From: Hartmannibacter diazotrophicus
GTDB lineage: Bacteria > Pseudomonadota > Alphaproteobacteria > Rhizobiales > Pleomorphomonadaceae
Length of the DNA stretch: 64,000 bases
Direction: 5' to 3'
Assembly (NCBI RefSeq): GCF_900231165.1
Contig: NZ_LT960614.1
Coordinates: 248,001-312,000 of the forward strand
The notes under the pieces are model-generated. The model did no database searches, was not told the origin of the DNA, and saw only the letters and a list, made by a program, of their open reading frames with translations. Made by a program: the position numbers and the translations under genes. The first letter of the stretch is position 1. Each line of letters opens with the position of its first letter. Positions 52,455 through 61,469 of this stretch are shown piece by piece.

Positions 52455-52916
52455 ATGACGGATGCTCCTCACGAAACGTGTGACCCAGACCTGACTATTG
52501 CGGGCCTGTCGATATGGGTTTGGGAGTCGGTCAGTCGAGGTGACAACTTCTGGGATGCGAACTGGCTGAACAGTACTATTCGTGTCGAGGCCTTTGGCTC
52601 AAATGTCGAGGTGAAAGGCACGACCATCCACTTGTCCGACTTGTTGTTCCTGCGCAGTGAAATTCGAAAACTGGCCGGTCATTTTCCGGGCAGCTTCACG
52701 CTCAATTTCTCCGAGCCATATCTGTCGCTGGACTTCGAGTGCGACAAGTTGGGGCACGTGAACATAGTCATTCGCATCACGCCGAATTGTTACGAGCAGA
52801 AGCATGAATATCGATTTGCCGCCGATCAAACCTGCTTTGGCGTGGTGATGGACCAACTACGGCGCGTTATTGCGAAATTTCCTGCAACAGGGACGTTGCC
52901 TCAACAGTTTCGCTAG
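52455..52916 (+). CDS. Probable WapI-type immunity protein, orphan
   Basis: A 153-residue acidic protein. ADLTIAG-like start, WDANWLNSTIRVEAFGSNVEVKG, LLFLRSEIRKLAG, and a C-terminal DQLRRVIAKFP helix resemble WapI-type immunity proteins of contact-dependent toxins. Its base composition is visibly richer in A+T than its neighbours, a sign of transfer. No toxin gene or transport system lies beside it, so it would be an orphan. The resemblance is weak enough that an unrelated beta-rich protein is possible. Confidence 0.6.
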   Translation: MTDAPHETCDPDLTIAGLSIWVWESVSRGDNFWDANWLNSTIRVEAFGSNVEVKGTTIHLSDLLFLRSEIRKLAGHFPGSFTLNFSEPYLSLDFECDKLGHVNIVIRITPNCYEQKHEYRFAADQTCFGVVMDQLRRVIAKFPATGTLPQQFR

Positions 52917-53260
52917 CGGCCTGCGACTCCGAATTTCCTGCCTGGCGCGTGGCTGCAGGCGCCTCCGCGCGCACTTGTTATTCTCGTCGCCGGGAGTCTC
53001 GGCCGTTCCTTTCGCCAAGCGGCGCCGAACCGTCCAAGACCTCTCCGGCAGGATCGATTAAGTCAACGCATCGTGATGCCTGGCCGATGGATAGGCAAAA
53101 TACCGATCACCAGATATTGCATTGCACACAGCTTCGATGGACGATTGCCCGAGTGCCGATTGTCGATCGCGTTCCCGCCGCTTGTCGAAGCACGAGGCCG
53201 ACCGTTTCGGGGGTCCCACCCTCAAGATTCCGATGACTCCAGACATCAAGGAGATTTCCC
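52917..53260. other. Gap before 3-hydroxybutyrate dehydrogenase gene
   Basis: About 340 bases with no gene or clear element that I could find. Composition is mixed, and short frames look random. It presumably contains the promoter of the gene at 53261, whose AAGGAG site is at its right end. Confidence 0.4.
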
Positions 53261-54043
53261 ATGCTGAAGGGCAAATCCGCCGTCGTGACCGGCTCCACCT
53301 CCGGGATCGGCCTCGCCATGGCCACGGCCTTTGCCAAGGCCGGCGCCAACGTGATGCTGAACGGTTTCGGCGACAAGGCCGAGATCGAGAAGACGCGTGC
53401 CGATCTTGAGAAGGAAGCGGGCGTCACCGTGCTCTACTCGGCGGCCGACATGACGAAGCCGGCGGAGATCGCCGCCATGATCGCCGATGCCGAGAAGGCC
53501 TTCGGCCGCCTCGACATCCTCGTCAACAACGCGGGCATCCAGTTCGTCTCGCCGGTGGAGGAGTTCCCGATCGAGAAGTGGGACCAGATCATCGCGATCA
53601 ACCTCTCCTCCGCCTTCCACACCATCCGCGCCGCTGTGCCCATCATGAAGAAGCAGAAGTGGGGCCGGATCATCAACACCGCCTCGGCCCATGCGCTGGT
53701 CGCCTCGCCCTTCAAGTCGGCCTATGTCTCGGCCAAGCACGGCATCGCCGGCCTCACCAAGACCATCGCGCTGGAAGTCGCCACCGACGGCATCACGGTC
53801 AACGCCATCGCGCCGGGCTATGTCTGGACGCCGCTCGTTGAAAAGCAGATCCCCGACACCGCCAGGGCGCGCGGTATCACCGAGGAGCAGGTGAAGAACG
53901 ACGTCATACTCGATGCGCAGCCGACGAAGGAATTCGTCACCGTCGAGGAGGTCGCCGATCTGGCGCTGTATCTGGCCGGCGATTCGGCCCGCTCGATCAC
54001 CGGCGCGGTCCTGTCGATCGACGGCGGCTGGACGGCCCAGTGA
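53261..54043 (+). CDS. bdhA: 3-hydroxybutyrate dehydrogenase
   Basis: A 260-residue short-chain dehydrogenase with GSTSGIG at residues 11-17, NNAGIQFVSPVEEFP, the catalytic Ser and Tyr/Lys in NTASAHALVASPFKSAYVSAKHG and the C-terminal APGYVWTPLVEKQIPDTA stretch. The SPVEEFP and AHALVASPFKSAY pieces are hallmarks of D-3-hydroxybutyrate dehydrogenase. It oxidises 3-hydroxybutyrate to acetoacetate during polyhydroxybutyrate reuse. A patatin gene follows 114 bases later. AAGGAG precedes its ATG. Confidence 0.94.
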   Translation: MLKGKSAVVTGSTSGIGLAMATAFAKAGANVMLNGFGDKAEIEKTRADLEKEAGVTVLYSAADMTKPAEIAAMIADAEKAFGRLDILVNNAGIQFVSPVEEFPIEKWDQIIAINLSSAFHTIRAAVPIMKKQKWGRIINTASAHALVASPFKSAYVSAKHGIAGLTKTIALEVATDGITVNAIAPGYVWTPLVEKQIPDTARARGITEEQVKNDVILDAQPTKEFVTVEEVADLALYLAGDSARSITGAVLSIDGGWTAQ

Positions 54044-54157
54044 CGTCCTCCCGTTAACGCCCGAAACATCGCGGTCCTGATCGGACGCCTGGCCGACGGC
54101 CCATGCTGTCGCCTGGTGCGGACGCTGTAGCGTGCCGCCTGATGAAGGAGCCTGCTC

Positions 54158-55192
54158 ATGAAAAACGGTCGCTCTCGCAGCCGGAAACCCGTCAACCTCG
54201 CCCTCCAGGGCGGCGGCGCCCACGGTGCCTTCACCTGGGGCGTGCTCGACTGCCTGCTGGAGGACGACCGCCTCGACTTCGAGGCGATCTCAGGCACCAG
54301 CGCTGGCGCCATGAACGCCGTGGTGATGGCCGCCGGCATCGTCGAGGGGGGGCGTGAGGGCGCGCGGGCGGCGCTGGAACGCTTCTGGCGCTCGGTCAGT
54401 CTCGAAGGCGGCCTTGGCGGCCAACGCACCCCGCTGATCGACACCTGGCTCGACGCCTGGAAGATGCCCTTCGACCTGCCGCGTTTTCCCTTCTTCGATA
54501 TGCTCTCGCGTGTCGCCAGCCCCTACGATCTCAATCCGCTGAACATCAACCCCTTGCGCGACCATCTCGTCAGCCAGGTGGACTTCGCCAAGGTCCGTGC
54601 CTGCAAGCAGACGAAGCTCTACATCTCCGCCACCAATGTGCGCACGGGCAAGATCAAGGTCTTCACCAACGGCGAACTCTCGCCCGACGCCGTGATGGCC
54701 TCCGCCTGCCTGCCCTTCGTCTTCCATGCGGTGGAGATCGACGGCGAGCACTATTGGGACGGCGGCTACATGGGTAACCCGGCGCTCTTTCCCTTCTTCG
54801 GCGTCAGCAAGACCTTCGACACGCTTCTGGTCCAGATCAATCCGGTCGAGCGGCCGGAAGTGCCGCGCGAGGCGCAGGCCATCGTCGAGCGCGTCAATGA
54901 GATCACCTTCAACGGATCGCTGTTGCGGGAGTTGCGCGCCATCGATTTCGTCAACCGCCTGATCGACGAGCAGCGGCTTGATCCCGGCCAATACCAGCGC
55001 AATTTCATGCATCGCATTGCCGGCGCGGACGAGCTTGCCGCCTTCGGCGCCGCCACGAAGATGGACACGTCCTTTGCCTTTTTCGTCAAGCTGAAGGACA
55101 TCGGCCGTCGCGCGGCCGAGCGTTTCATGACCGCGCATTTCGACGACATCGGCCGGCGTGGCACGCTCGACCTTAGGGATGTCTTTATGTGA
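54158..55192 (+). CDS. Patatin-like phospholipase
   Basis: A 344-residue patatin-fold hydrolase. The oxyanion motif GGGAHG lies at residues 16-21, the nucleophile in SGTSAGAMN (Ser near 48) and the acid in DGGYMGNP (about 205). Close homologues stand behind 3-hydroxybutyrate dehydrogenase genes in Rhizobiales, which suggests a role in granule lipid or polyhydroxybutyrate turnover. Substrate unknown. AAGGAG precedes the ATG. Confidence 0.9.
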   Translation: MKNGRSRSRKPVNLALQGGGAHGAFTWGVLDCLLEDDRLDFEAISGTSAGAMNAVVMAAGIVEGGREGARAALERFWRSVSLEGGLGGQRTPLIDTWLDAWKMPFDLPRFPFFDMLSRVASPYDLNPLNINPLRDHLVSQVDFAKVRACKQTKLYISATNVRTGKIKVFTNGELSPDAVMASACLPFVFHAVEIDGEHYWDGGYMGNPALFPFFGVSKTFDTLLVQINPVERPEVPREAQAIVERVNEITFNGSLLRELRAIDFVNRLIDEQRLDPGQYQRNFMHRIAGADELAAFGAATKMDTSFAFFVKLKDIGRRAAERFMTAHFDDIGRRGTLDLRDVFM

Positions 55193-55207
55193 CAGCGCAT
55201 GTCGCCC

Positions 55208-55245
55208 GAAAAGCCTGTCCCCGCGTAGGCGGGGATGGGAACCGG
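55208..55245. repeat. Palindromic intergenic repeat (copy 2)
   Basis: GAAAAGCCTG followed by CCCCGCGTAGGCGGGG and TGGGAACCGG; the same layout as the core of the element at 40393-40430, differing mainly by paired changes in the hairpin arms. It lies just after the patatin stop codon and could end its transcript. Confidence 0.7.
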
Positions 55246-55357
55246 TCTCGCAACGATCACGCCCGACGAAGGAAAGCGGTGACGCGCCCCACCCGAAGCC
55301 GTATGAGTGCAGTGCGTCGGAAGGCGCATGACTCCGGCAAGGGAAGAGGGCAGCGAA

Positions 55358-56215
55358 ATGGCAGCAAAGGGCCGCGTCATCCTGATCACGGGCGCCTCGT
55401 CGGGCATTGGGCTCGCGGCGGCAACCATTCTGGCCGGGCGCGGCTGGACGGTTTTTGCGACCGCGCGGCAGCCTGAGGATATCGCCCGCCTTGACTCGAT
55501 CGACGGCGTGACCGGTCTTTTCCTCGACTACACCCAGCCGGACTCGATCCGTGCCGTGGTCGAAGCGGTCCGGGCGGCGGGCAGTGGGCGCATCGACGCG
55601 CTCTTCAACAATGGCGCCTACGGCCAGCCGGGCGCGGTGGAAGATCTGACGACCGACGTTCTGAAACGGCAGTTCGAGGCCAATTTCTTCGGCTGGCACG
55701 AACTGACGCGGCAGGTGGTGCCGATCATGCGGGCGCAAGGGTCGGGCCGGATCGTGCAATGTTCCTCGATCCTCGGCTTCATCGCGCTGAAGTATCGCGG
55801 CGCCTACACGGCCTCCAAACATGCGCTGGAGGCACTCACCGACACGCTGCGGCTGGAGCTTGCCGGGACCGGCATCGAGGTCTCGTCGATTCGCCCCGGA
55901 CCGATCGCAACGAAGTTCGTGCCGACGAGCCTGAAGATGTTCCGCGCCAACGTCGACATCGATGCGTCGCCCCATGCGGAGATCTATCGCCGCCGCCTTG
56001 CGCGCATGGAACGCGGCGGGGCGAGCCGCTTCAAGCTGCCGCCGGAGGCCGTCGTCGACTGCCTGGTCCACGCTGTCGAGAGCAGCCGCCCGCGGCCGTA
56101 TTACAGTGTGACGACGGCGACGAAGATCATGGCTGTCCTCAAGCATCTGCTGCCGGAGCGGGCGTTCATCACCGTGACGAAACACATTTCCGACAACGAG
56201 GCGGGAGAGAGCTGA
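55358..56215 (+). CDS. Short-chain dehydrogenase/reductase, unknown substrate
   Basis: A 285-residue classical SDR. TGASSGIG at residues 11-18 binds the cofactor; NNGAYGQPGAVEDL replaces the usual NNAG, and the catalytic Ser/Tyr/Lys lie in CSSILGFIALKYRGAYTASKHAL. The C-terminal part (LPPEAVVDCLVHAVESSRPRPYY, then KHLLPERAF) is like retinol- or steroid-type SDRs. The ATG at 55358 has GAGGG upstream; an in-frame ATG at 55328 is possible. Confidence 0.85.
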   Translation: MAAKGRVILITGASSGIGLAAATILAGRGWTVFATARQPEDIARLDSIDGVTGLFLDYTQPDSIRAVVEAVRAAGSGRIDALFNNGAYGQPGAVEDLTTDVLKRQFEANFFGWHELTRQVVPIMRAQGSGRIVQCSSILGFIALKYRGAYTASKHALEALTDTLRLELAGTGIEVSSIRPGPIATKFVPTSLKMFRANVDIDASPHAEIYRRRLARMERGGASRFKLPPEAVVDCLVHAVESSRPRPYYSVTTATKIMAVLKHLLPERAFITVTKHISDNEAGES

Positions 56216-56350
56216 GGATATCCCCCGGGGAAAAAGCGCTTGCGACTTTTGTTTTATCGGGGATGCTTCACAGACCTGACATGCACGCTATACATTATGC
56301 GCGCGGTCTCTCGTGGGTGACCCACGAGATTCGGTGGAGGGAAGCGAGAG

Positions 56351-56908
56351 GTGACGATCGCAGTCTCGCCGGATGGACATCCGGCCCTGGTCTTGAATGC
56401 CGATTATCGGCCCTTGAGTTATTATCCCCTGTCATTGTGGTCGTGGCAGGACACGGTGAAAGCTGTGTTTCTCGACAGGGTCAATATCGTCTCCGAGTAT
56501 GAGACGACGGTACGAAGTCCGACCTTCGAGTTTCGATTACCCTCGGTCGTCTCGCTCAAGACCTACGTTCATCCCTCCCGACATCCCGCCTTCACCCGAT
56601 TCAACGTCTTCCTCCGCGACCGTTTCCAGTGCCAGTACTGTGGCTCTCGCGAGGAATTGACCTTCGATCACCTCATCCCGCGCTCCCGGGGCGGCCAGAC
56701 CACCTGGGACAACGTGCTGGCGGCCTGCTCTCCCTGCAATCTGAAAAAGGCCAACAAGTCGCTGAAGGAAGCGGGCATGCATCCCTACCAGATGCCCTAT
56801 CCGCCGACCGTGCAGGACCTTCACAACAACGGCCGACTCTTCCCGCCGAACTACCTGCACGAAAGCTGGCTCGATTTCCTCTACTGGGATACCGAACTCG
56901 ATCCCTGA
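56351..56908 (+). CDS. HNH endonuclease-family protein
   Basis: A 185-residue HNH protein. A conserved N-terminal part (ALVLNADYRPLSYYPLSLWSWQD) precedes the HNH core: CQYCG, FDHLIPRSRGG, WDNVLAACSPCNLKK, giving two CxxC zinc pairs and catalytic His. This is the stand-alone type widespread in alphaproteobacteria, beyond restriction loci; its role is unknown and there is no methyltransferase beside it. It starts with GTG at 56351 with GGAGG upstream. Confidence 0.9.
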   Translation: MTIAVSPDGHPALVLNADYRPLSYYPLSLWSWQDTVKAVFLDRVNIVSEYETTVRSPTFEFRLPSVVSLKTYVHPSRHPAFTRFNVFLRDRFQCQYCGSREELTFDHLIPRSRGGQTTWDNVLAACSPCNLKKANKSLKEAGMHPYQMPYPPTVQDLHNNGRLFPPNYLHESWLDFLYWDTELDP

Positions 56909-56921
56909 TCGCGGCAGGCAG

Positions 56922-57116
56922 TCAGAAGCAGCCCGCAAGCCCCGAAATCAGCCGTTCTGCATAAATCGCCATGCCGTGGCGCATGTTGAGCGCGATCGCG
57001 GCGCCGAAGAGGGCGGAAAAGACGATCACCCCGGCGAGCGCAAGCCGCGACTGCCCCGCGCGCATGGGGGGCTTGCCTGCCTCTGCGGGCTGTCGGACGT
57101 GATCGGGTGCGCTCAT
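56922..57116 (-). CDS. Small single-helix membrane protein
   Basis: A 64-residue protein with a polar start and one hydrophobic helix (about 26-45), ending YAERLISGLAGCF. I do not recognise it with certainty; similar short proteins occur in related genomes. It lies in the gap between the HNH gene and the antiporter gene and reads on the minus strand. Confidence 0.45.
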   Translation of the reverse strand: MSAPDHVRQPAEAGKPPMRAGQSRLALAGVIVFSALFGAAIALNMRHGMAIYAERLISGLAGCF

Positions 57117-57201
57117 GAAGGCATTTTACCGCGTCGGCGGCATTGGCGCCATGGCCCGGGCGGGCATCGCGCCGCGCCCGAAACCTGATTGAGTTTCCGC
57201 C

Positions 57202-58362
57202 CTAGCCCTGGAAGAGCAGGAACAGAAAGGCGAGGAAGATCAGCACGTGCACCGCGCCCTGGACGAGATGGGTGCGCCTGCTGGAGAAGGTGATCATGCT
57301 GACGGCCAGGATGAGCCCCAGAAGCGTGATGTCGGTCGGCTCCAGGCCGAGGACAAGGTTGAGGCCGGCAAGGTGGGCGACGACCAGCATCACCGGCACG
57401 GTCAGGCCGATGGTCGCCAGCACCGAGCCGAGGAAGATATTGACCGAGCGCTGGAGCCTGTTCTGCAGCGCGGCCCGCACGCCGCCGATCGCCTCGGGCG
57501 TTGCCACGAGAATCGCCATGATGACGCCGCCGATCGCCTGCGGCGCGCCGAGCGTTTCGATCACATAGTCGATGGGTCGGGCAAGCTGCTCGACGAGGAA
57601 GACGACCGGCAGCATGTAGGCGAGCAGCAGCAGGAGGTGGGGCAGGAGGCGGATGTCCTTTCCGTGCCCGGCGTGGGTCTCCTCGTCCGCGCTGTCGGGC
57701 TGGGCGAAATAGCTCCTGTGGCGGCCCGTCTGGATCATCAGGAAGGTGGCGAAAAGGCCCGCCGCCATCAGGCCCACCATGGCCTGCTGCGCGCCCGAAA
57801 GGGTGGGGCCCGAGGTGGCTTTCGTGAAATTCGGCAGAACGAGGCTGAAGACCGCGAGCGGCACGATGACGCCGAGGTAGGCGTTGGCGCCCTGAAGGTT
57901 GAAGGTCTGCTCGCGGTGGCGCACAGCGCCGAGCAGCAGCGACAGCCCCACCATGCCGCCGAGAATGATCATCACGACGGAAAAGAGCGTGTCGCGCACC
58001 AGCGTCGGGTTGTCGTCGCCATGCATCATGATCGCGGTGATGCTCATCACCTCGATGACCGTGATCGAGAGGGTGAGCACCAGCGTGCCGTAGGGCTCGC
58101 CGAGCCGCTCGGAGATCGCCTCGGCATGGCGCACGACGCCGAGCGCGGAGCCGAGCACCGTGGCGAACAGCCAGACGAACAGCAGGCCGAGCCAGGCGAG
58201 ATTGTCGAGCCCGCTGAAAAGCTTGTCGCCGAATGCCATGAAGATTACGCTCGTCAGCACCGGGATGGCGAGGAACCATTCGCGCGCGGCCGTCCGCCAT
58301 GGCGGGGGGCGACTGTCGGCAGCCCCTTCGGTCGTCGTCGGGCCGGGCGGGATGTGCGGCAT
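57202..58362 (-). CDS. chaA: Calcium/sodium:proton antiporter, ChaA type
   Basis: A 386-residue CaCA-superfamily antiporter with about eleven helices. The two signature repeats are visible: LSITVIEVMSITAIM in the first half and ATPEAIGGVRAALQN in the second, whose Glu residues bind the cation. An acidic/His-rich loop (ADEETHAGHGKD) lies between the halves. It exports Ca2+, Na+ or K+ in exchange for protons. It has no operon partner. Confidence 0.9.
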   Translation of the reverse strand: MPHIPPGPTTTEGAADSRPPPWRTAAREWFLAIPVLTSVIFMAFGDKLFSGLDNLAWLGLLFVWLFATVLGSALGVVRHAEAISERLGEPYGTLVLTLSITVIEVMSITAIMMHGDDNPTLVRDTLFSVVMIILGGMVGLSLLLGAVRHREQTFNLQGANAYLGVIVPLAVFSLVLPNFTKATSGPTLSGAQQAMVGLMAAGLFATFLMIQTGRHRSYFAQPDSADEETHAGHGKDIRLLPHLLLLLAYMLPVVFLVEQLARPIDYVIETLGAPQAIGGVIMAILVATPEAIGGVRAALQNRLQRSVNIFLGSVLATIGLTVPVMLVVAHLAGLNLVLGLEPTDITLLGLILAVSMITFSSRRTHLVQGAVHVLIFLAFLFLLFQG

Positions 58363-58410
58363 GTGTCTTTCCTGTGCTGGTCGGGTCTCGAGCCGGAGAG
58401 GAGGGCCGGA

Positions 58411-58626
58411 TCAGCCTGTTCGGGCCGCGTCGTCCTGCGCGATGCCTGTGGGCACCTTCGTCCCATCCGCGAACTGGTCGGTGCCGACGTTGTCGCCGCG
58501 TTCCATGCCGGTGGAGGGGGCGGTCTGGGCGACCGCCGCGGGCACGCAGGCAAGCAGCAGAATCAGGAAGAGGCCGCCGATGGCGGGCGGCAGTAAAATG
58601 AGACTATTGGTGGCGGTCTGGCGCAT
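58411..58626 (-). CDS. Small exported protein of unknown function
   Basis: A 71-residue protein with a signal peptide (hydrophobic core about 8-30, cleavage after AVA) and a short polar tail (TGMERGDNVGTDQFADGTK). I do not recognise it. It reads on the minus strand between the antiporter and the copper genes, with no close partner. Confidence 0.45.
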   Translation of the reverse strand: MRQTATNSLILLPPAIGGLFLILLLACVPAAVAQTAPSTGMERGDNVGTDQFADGTKVPTGIAQDDAARTG

Positions 58627-58758
58627 GCGGGAGCCTCTTCTTGTTGCCCCGCAACTCTAGGTGATGCGCCTTAAGGATCGCTTTAATGAGCGAGAATCGA
58701 TCGAATACTGATGCCGCCCGGTCCGGCGGCGGGCAATGATCCGTCGCTCGGTTCCGCG

Positions 58759-59352
58759 TCAGCCGATGCCGAGCAGGCGCTTGACCTTGGCAAGCCGAAC
58801 GTCGTCGGTCTCCGACAGGTCGATCGTGCCGCGAAAATCGCCGGTGTCGTCGAAGAGATAGACCGACGCGGTGTGGTCCATCGTGTATTCGCCGGCTTCC
58901 CCGGGCACCTTGCGCCGGTAGGCCCGATAGGCCGAGACCACGTCGGCGATCTCGGCGTCGGTTCCCGTCAGGCCGACGATCTGCGGCGAGAAGGACGACA
59001 GGTAGCTCTTCAGCACCTCGGGTGTGTCGCGCTCCGGATCGACCGTGATGAAGGCGATGACGAGATCCTTGCCCGCAGGCCCGAGGTCGTCGAGCAGCAC
59101 CGTCATGTCGGCCAGCGTCGTCGGGCACACGTCCGGGCAATGGGTGTAGCCGAAGAAGATCAGATGCGGCTTGCCGGTAAAGACCGCCTCGGTGACGGGC
59201 TTGCCGCCGGCGTCCTCCAGCGTGAACGGACCGCCGATCGCCGCGTTGGCCGGGGTCTCGGTCTCCCGGATCATGAACACGCCGACGGTCGTGGCGGTCA
59301 GCACCGCGACCGCGACCCAGAGAGCGATCCGGATGGCCTTCAACCGCGTCAT
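58759..59352 (-). CDS. senC: SCO1/SenC-family copper-delivery protein
   Basis: A 197-residue Sco protein: an N-terminal membrane anchor (about 7-26), then a thioredoxin-like fold with the copper-binding pair HCPDVCP (Cys72 and Cys76) and the third ligand His in MDHTASVYLF. It puts copper into the CuA centre of cytochrome oxidase. Its ATG overlaps the stop of the PCuAC gene by 4 bases, so the two copper chaperones are cotranslated. Confidence 0.92.
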   Translation of the reverse strand: MTRLKAIRIALWVAVAVLTATTVGVFMIRETETPANAAIGGPFTLEDAGGKPVTEAVFTGKPHLIFFGYTHCPDVCPTTLADMTVLLDDLGPAGKDLVIAFITVDPERDTPEVLKSYLSSFSPQIVGLTGTDAEIADVVSAYRAYRRKVPGEAGEYTMDHTASVYLFDDTGDFRGTIDLSETDDVRLAKVKRLLGIG

Positions 59353-59882
59353 TGCGTGGTGATCTGCAGCTGCTGGATGTCCCAGACGTTGACGGAGAGG
59401 TCGGCCTTCGTGCCGTCGGAGAACGCCAGCGTCATCGGGAAATTGCGGCCCGGCTGCAGCGGCTTGACGAGGCCCGACAGCATGATGTGATAGCCGCCCG
59501 GATGAAGGTCGATGCGTCCGTGCGCCGGAATCGGAATGCCCTCCGAAACCGGCGTCATCGTCACGACGCCCTCGATCATCGGCATGTCGTGCAGGAGGAC
59601 ATCCCTTGCGGCATCCGTCGCCGCGTTGAGGAGGCGGATTTCCTTGTCCGAGGTGTTTTCCAGCTTCATGTAGACGCCGGCGACATGGGCCCCCGGATTG
59701 GTGGAGCGGGAGAAGGGGCCGACGACGCGGATCGGTCCGAAGGTTTGGACAGCGGCCTTGATCGGCACGCCGCCGATATCGCCGATCACTTCCATCTCCG
59801 GCTTGGCGTCTTCCGCCAGCGCCGGCACGGCCATCGCAAGAAGCGCCAGTGCGGCGCATCCCATCACTCCAAGACGGGCCAT
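59349..59882 (-). CDS. pcuC: Periplasmic copper chaperone PCu(A)C
   Basis: A 177-residue periplasmic protein with a signal peptide (MARLGVMGCAALALLAMAVPALAED) and the PCu(A)C metal site: HDMPMIEGVVTM, and later GRIDLHPGGYHIML, giving the Met/His ligand set. It holds Cu(I) and works with Sco to assemble cytochrome oxidase; the Sco gene follows by a 4-base overlap. dsbB-like gene upstream. Confidence 0.92.
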   Translation of the reverse strand: MARLGVMGCAALALLAMAVPALAEDAKPEMEVIGDIGGVPIKAAVQTFGPIRVVGPFSRSTNPGAHVAGVYMKLENTSDKEIRLLNAATDAARDVLLHDMPMIEGVVTMTPVSEGIPIPAHGRIDLHPGGYHIMLSGLVKPLQPGRNFPMTLAFSDGTKADLSVNVWDIQQLQITTQ

Positions 59883-59925
59883 GCCCTTCCTCCCAAGCTG
59901 GTTCGTTTTCTTCTGAGGCTGTTTC

Positions 59926-60474
59926 TTATCGTATTGAGGCGTCCGCGGGCCTGCGGCTCCATGCCACGGCCAGGAAGGCGAGGGCCGTGACCATCAGGCA
60001 GGCGACGGCGTTCCAGCCGGCAAAACTGATGCCGAGGAACCGGCCGGCGGCCTCCGAGCAGGGAACGATCTTGGCTCTCGACATGGCGCCGAGCAGGTCG
60101 GCCGCGTTGGTCGTCGCGCCGACACCGCCGCCGCAGTCTGCGGGCGCCGGAAAGAAGCCCCATTCGACGCCGGCATGCCGCACGCCAAGGCCGACGCCGA
60201 CGAGGAAGACGATGCCGGCCGCCGCCATCAGCCAGCGGAAGGCCGTTTCCCTGCCGCCGGCGGCGAGGCCAAGCGCCAGCGCGATGATCGGAAGGCCGAC
60301 GTAATAGGGAATGCGCTCCTCGTAGCAGAGCGCGCAGGGAATATAGCCGCCGATGATCTGGAAGCCCCAGGCACCGAGGATGGCGCTGAGGCCGACGACG
60401 AAAGCGGCCGCTGCGGCAATCGGCGCCGGCCGGAGACGCGTGGGCGGGGCGAAGTCGGACGTCGAGGTCGTCAT
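59926..60474 (-). CDS. dsbB: Disulfide bond formation protein DsbB
   Basis: A 182-residue four-helix membrane protein with both Cys pairs of DsbB: CALC at Cys47 and Cys50 in the first periplasmic loop, and Cys114 and Cys139 in the second. It reoxidises DsbA and passes electrons to quinone. The start is the ATG at 60474; the longer frame crosses a gap. It lies 43 bases before the PCuAC gene on the same strand. Thiol oxidation and copper delivery are both needed in the periplasm, so the grouping makes sense. Confidence 0.9.
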   Translation of the reverse strand: MTTSTSDFAPPTRLRPAPIAAAAAFVVGLSAILGAWGFQIIGGYIPCALCYEERIPYYVGLPIIALALGLAAGGRETAFRWLMAAAGIVFLVGVGLGVRHAGVEWGFFPAPADCGGGVGATTNAADLLGAMSRAKIVPCSEAAGRFLGISFAGWNAVACLMVTALAFLAVAWSRRPADASIR

Positions 60475-60920
60475 GCTGTGGGTACCGGGCTGTGGTGTGT
60501 GGCCGATGGAGCTCTCGCTTGGCGCCATGCCGTTCTGTGCTCCAGAGCCGCTCTTAGCGCCAAAGTCCGCGCCTGAAAACCTGATCACGCAAAATTCAGC
60601 AGCCGATGCCGCAAACGGGCGTAGAATCCCGGGACTGGGCGCTGAGTGGCAGGGAAGAGAGAGAATAGTTGCCTCGGACGACCGCTGCGAGCTGGGGCTG
60701 GGTGCACGCTGTAAAATTGCGGTGTTAACCGGGGTGAACCGTCTGGTTCCGAGGGGCTGGGGGCTGGGAAAATCGAAACCTGATCCAGTCCGGCCCGTCC
60801 GAGGCAACGATCATGAAGTATCCATCAGTAAGTGGTCTCCGTTGGGCGGAAAAACGGCGAAAAAGTGATTTCTGCCCTCAGGTGCGGGAACGTCGTGCGC
60901 TTCATGGGTGCATTTGAGGG
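60475..60920. other. Gap between dsbB and the thermonuclease-like gene
   Basis: About 450 bases with no gene and no clear element. It should hold the dsbB promoter. Short frames here are not supported by ribosome sites or recognisable products. Confidence 0.4.
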
Positions 60921-61388
60921 CTAGCACCAGGGTTCGCGCGTCTTGCCCTGATAGTGTCTGACAAATCCGTCACGTAGCAGATCCTCGGCGACGGACCGGC
61001 CCGACGCGGCCAGGACGCCCGCAATGACGCGGCCGCCATATTTGCCGCCGGAGATGTCGAAGAGAGAAACCGGCCCGCCGGAAACGAGGTCGCCAAGCCG
61101 CCGTGTCGCGGCTTCTGCCATCGTTCGTTCGGCCGTGCAGCGCGCATGCATTTCCGGCGCGTCGACGCCGCGCAGCCGGACCTTGATCGTCACATCCGTA
61201 CCGATCCAGACGCGCGCCCGCACCAGCAGAGTATCGCCATCGATGACCTTGATGACGTCGGCGGGAACCGGGCCAGCAAGGCGTTCCCGCGCGAGCGATG
61301 ATTCGCCGCCGGCCAGAAGGACGGAGAGGCAGAACAGACTGGCGCAAAGAGCGCGGCTGATTGAATGCAAGGCGGGTCGGCGACTCAT
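60921..61388 (-). CDS. Thermonuclease-family (SNase-like) exported protein
   Basis: A 155-residue protein with a signal peptide (to about residue 33) and an SNase-type domain: VIKVIDGDTLLVRARVW, VRLRGVDAPEMHARC and GGKYGGRVIAGVL. The catalytic Arg and Glu in RLRGVDAPE and the second Arg in GGRV match the active site of staphylococcal nuclease, so it could be active. The start ATG at 61388 gives the signal peptide; a frame from 61433 is longer but unneeded. Confidence 0.85.
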   Translation of the reverse strand: MSRRPALHSISRALCASLFCLSVLLAGGESSLARERLAGPVPADVIKVIDGDTLLVRARVWIGTDVTIKVRLRGVDAPEMHARCTAERTMAEAATRRLGDLVSGGPVSLFDISGGKYGGRVIAGVLAASGRSVAEDLLRDGFVRHYQGKTREPWC

Positions 61389-61469
61389 GCTAGGCATTAA
61401 TTCAAGAATAATTGAATATATTCCTAACAACAATCCCCAATCGACCCACCCTGCCGTTCCCGCGACCCC

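Noticed and set aside
54290-56185. Minus-strand open frame of 631 codons opposite the patatin and SDR genes
   Set aside because: Runs through two genes with clear catalytic motifs and the repeat between them, so it cannot be a real gene.
58671-58686. TTAA-N8-TTAA as a further CtrA site
   Set aside because: The spacing is 8 bases and not 7; the site is not directly before a gene start of known cell-cycle type.
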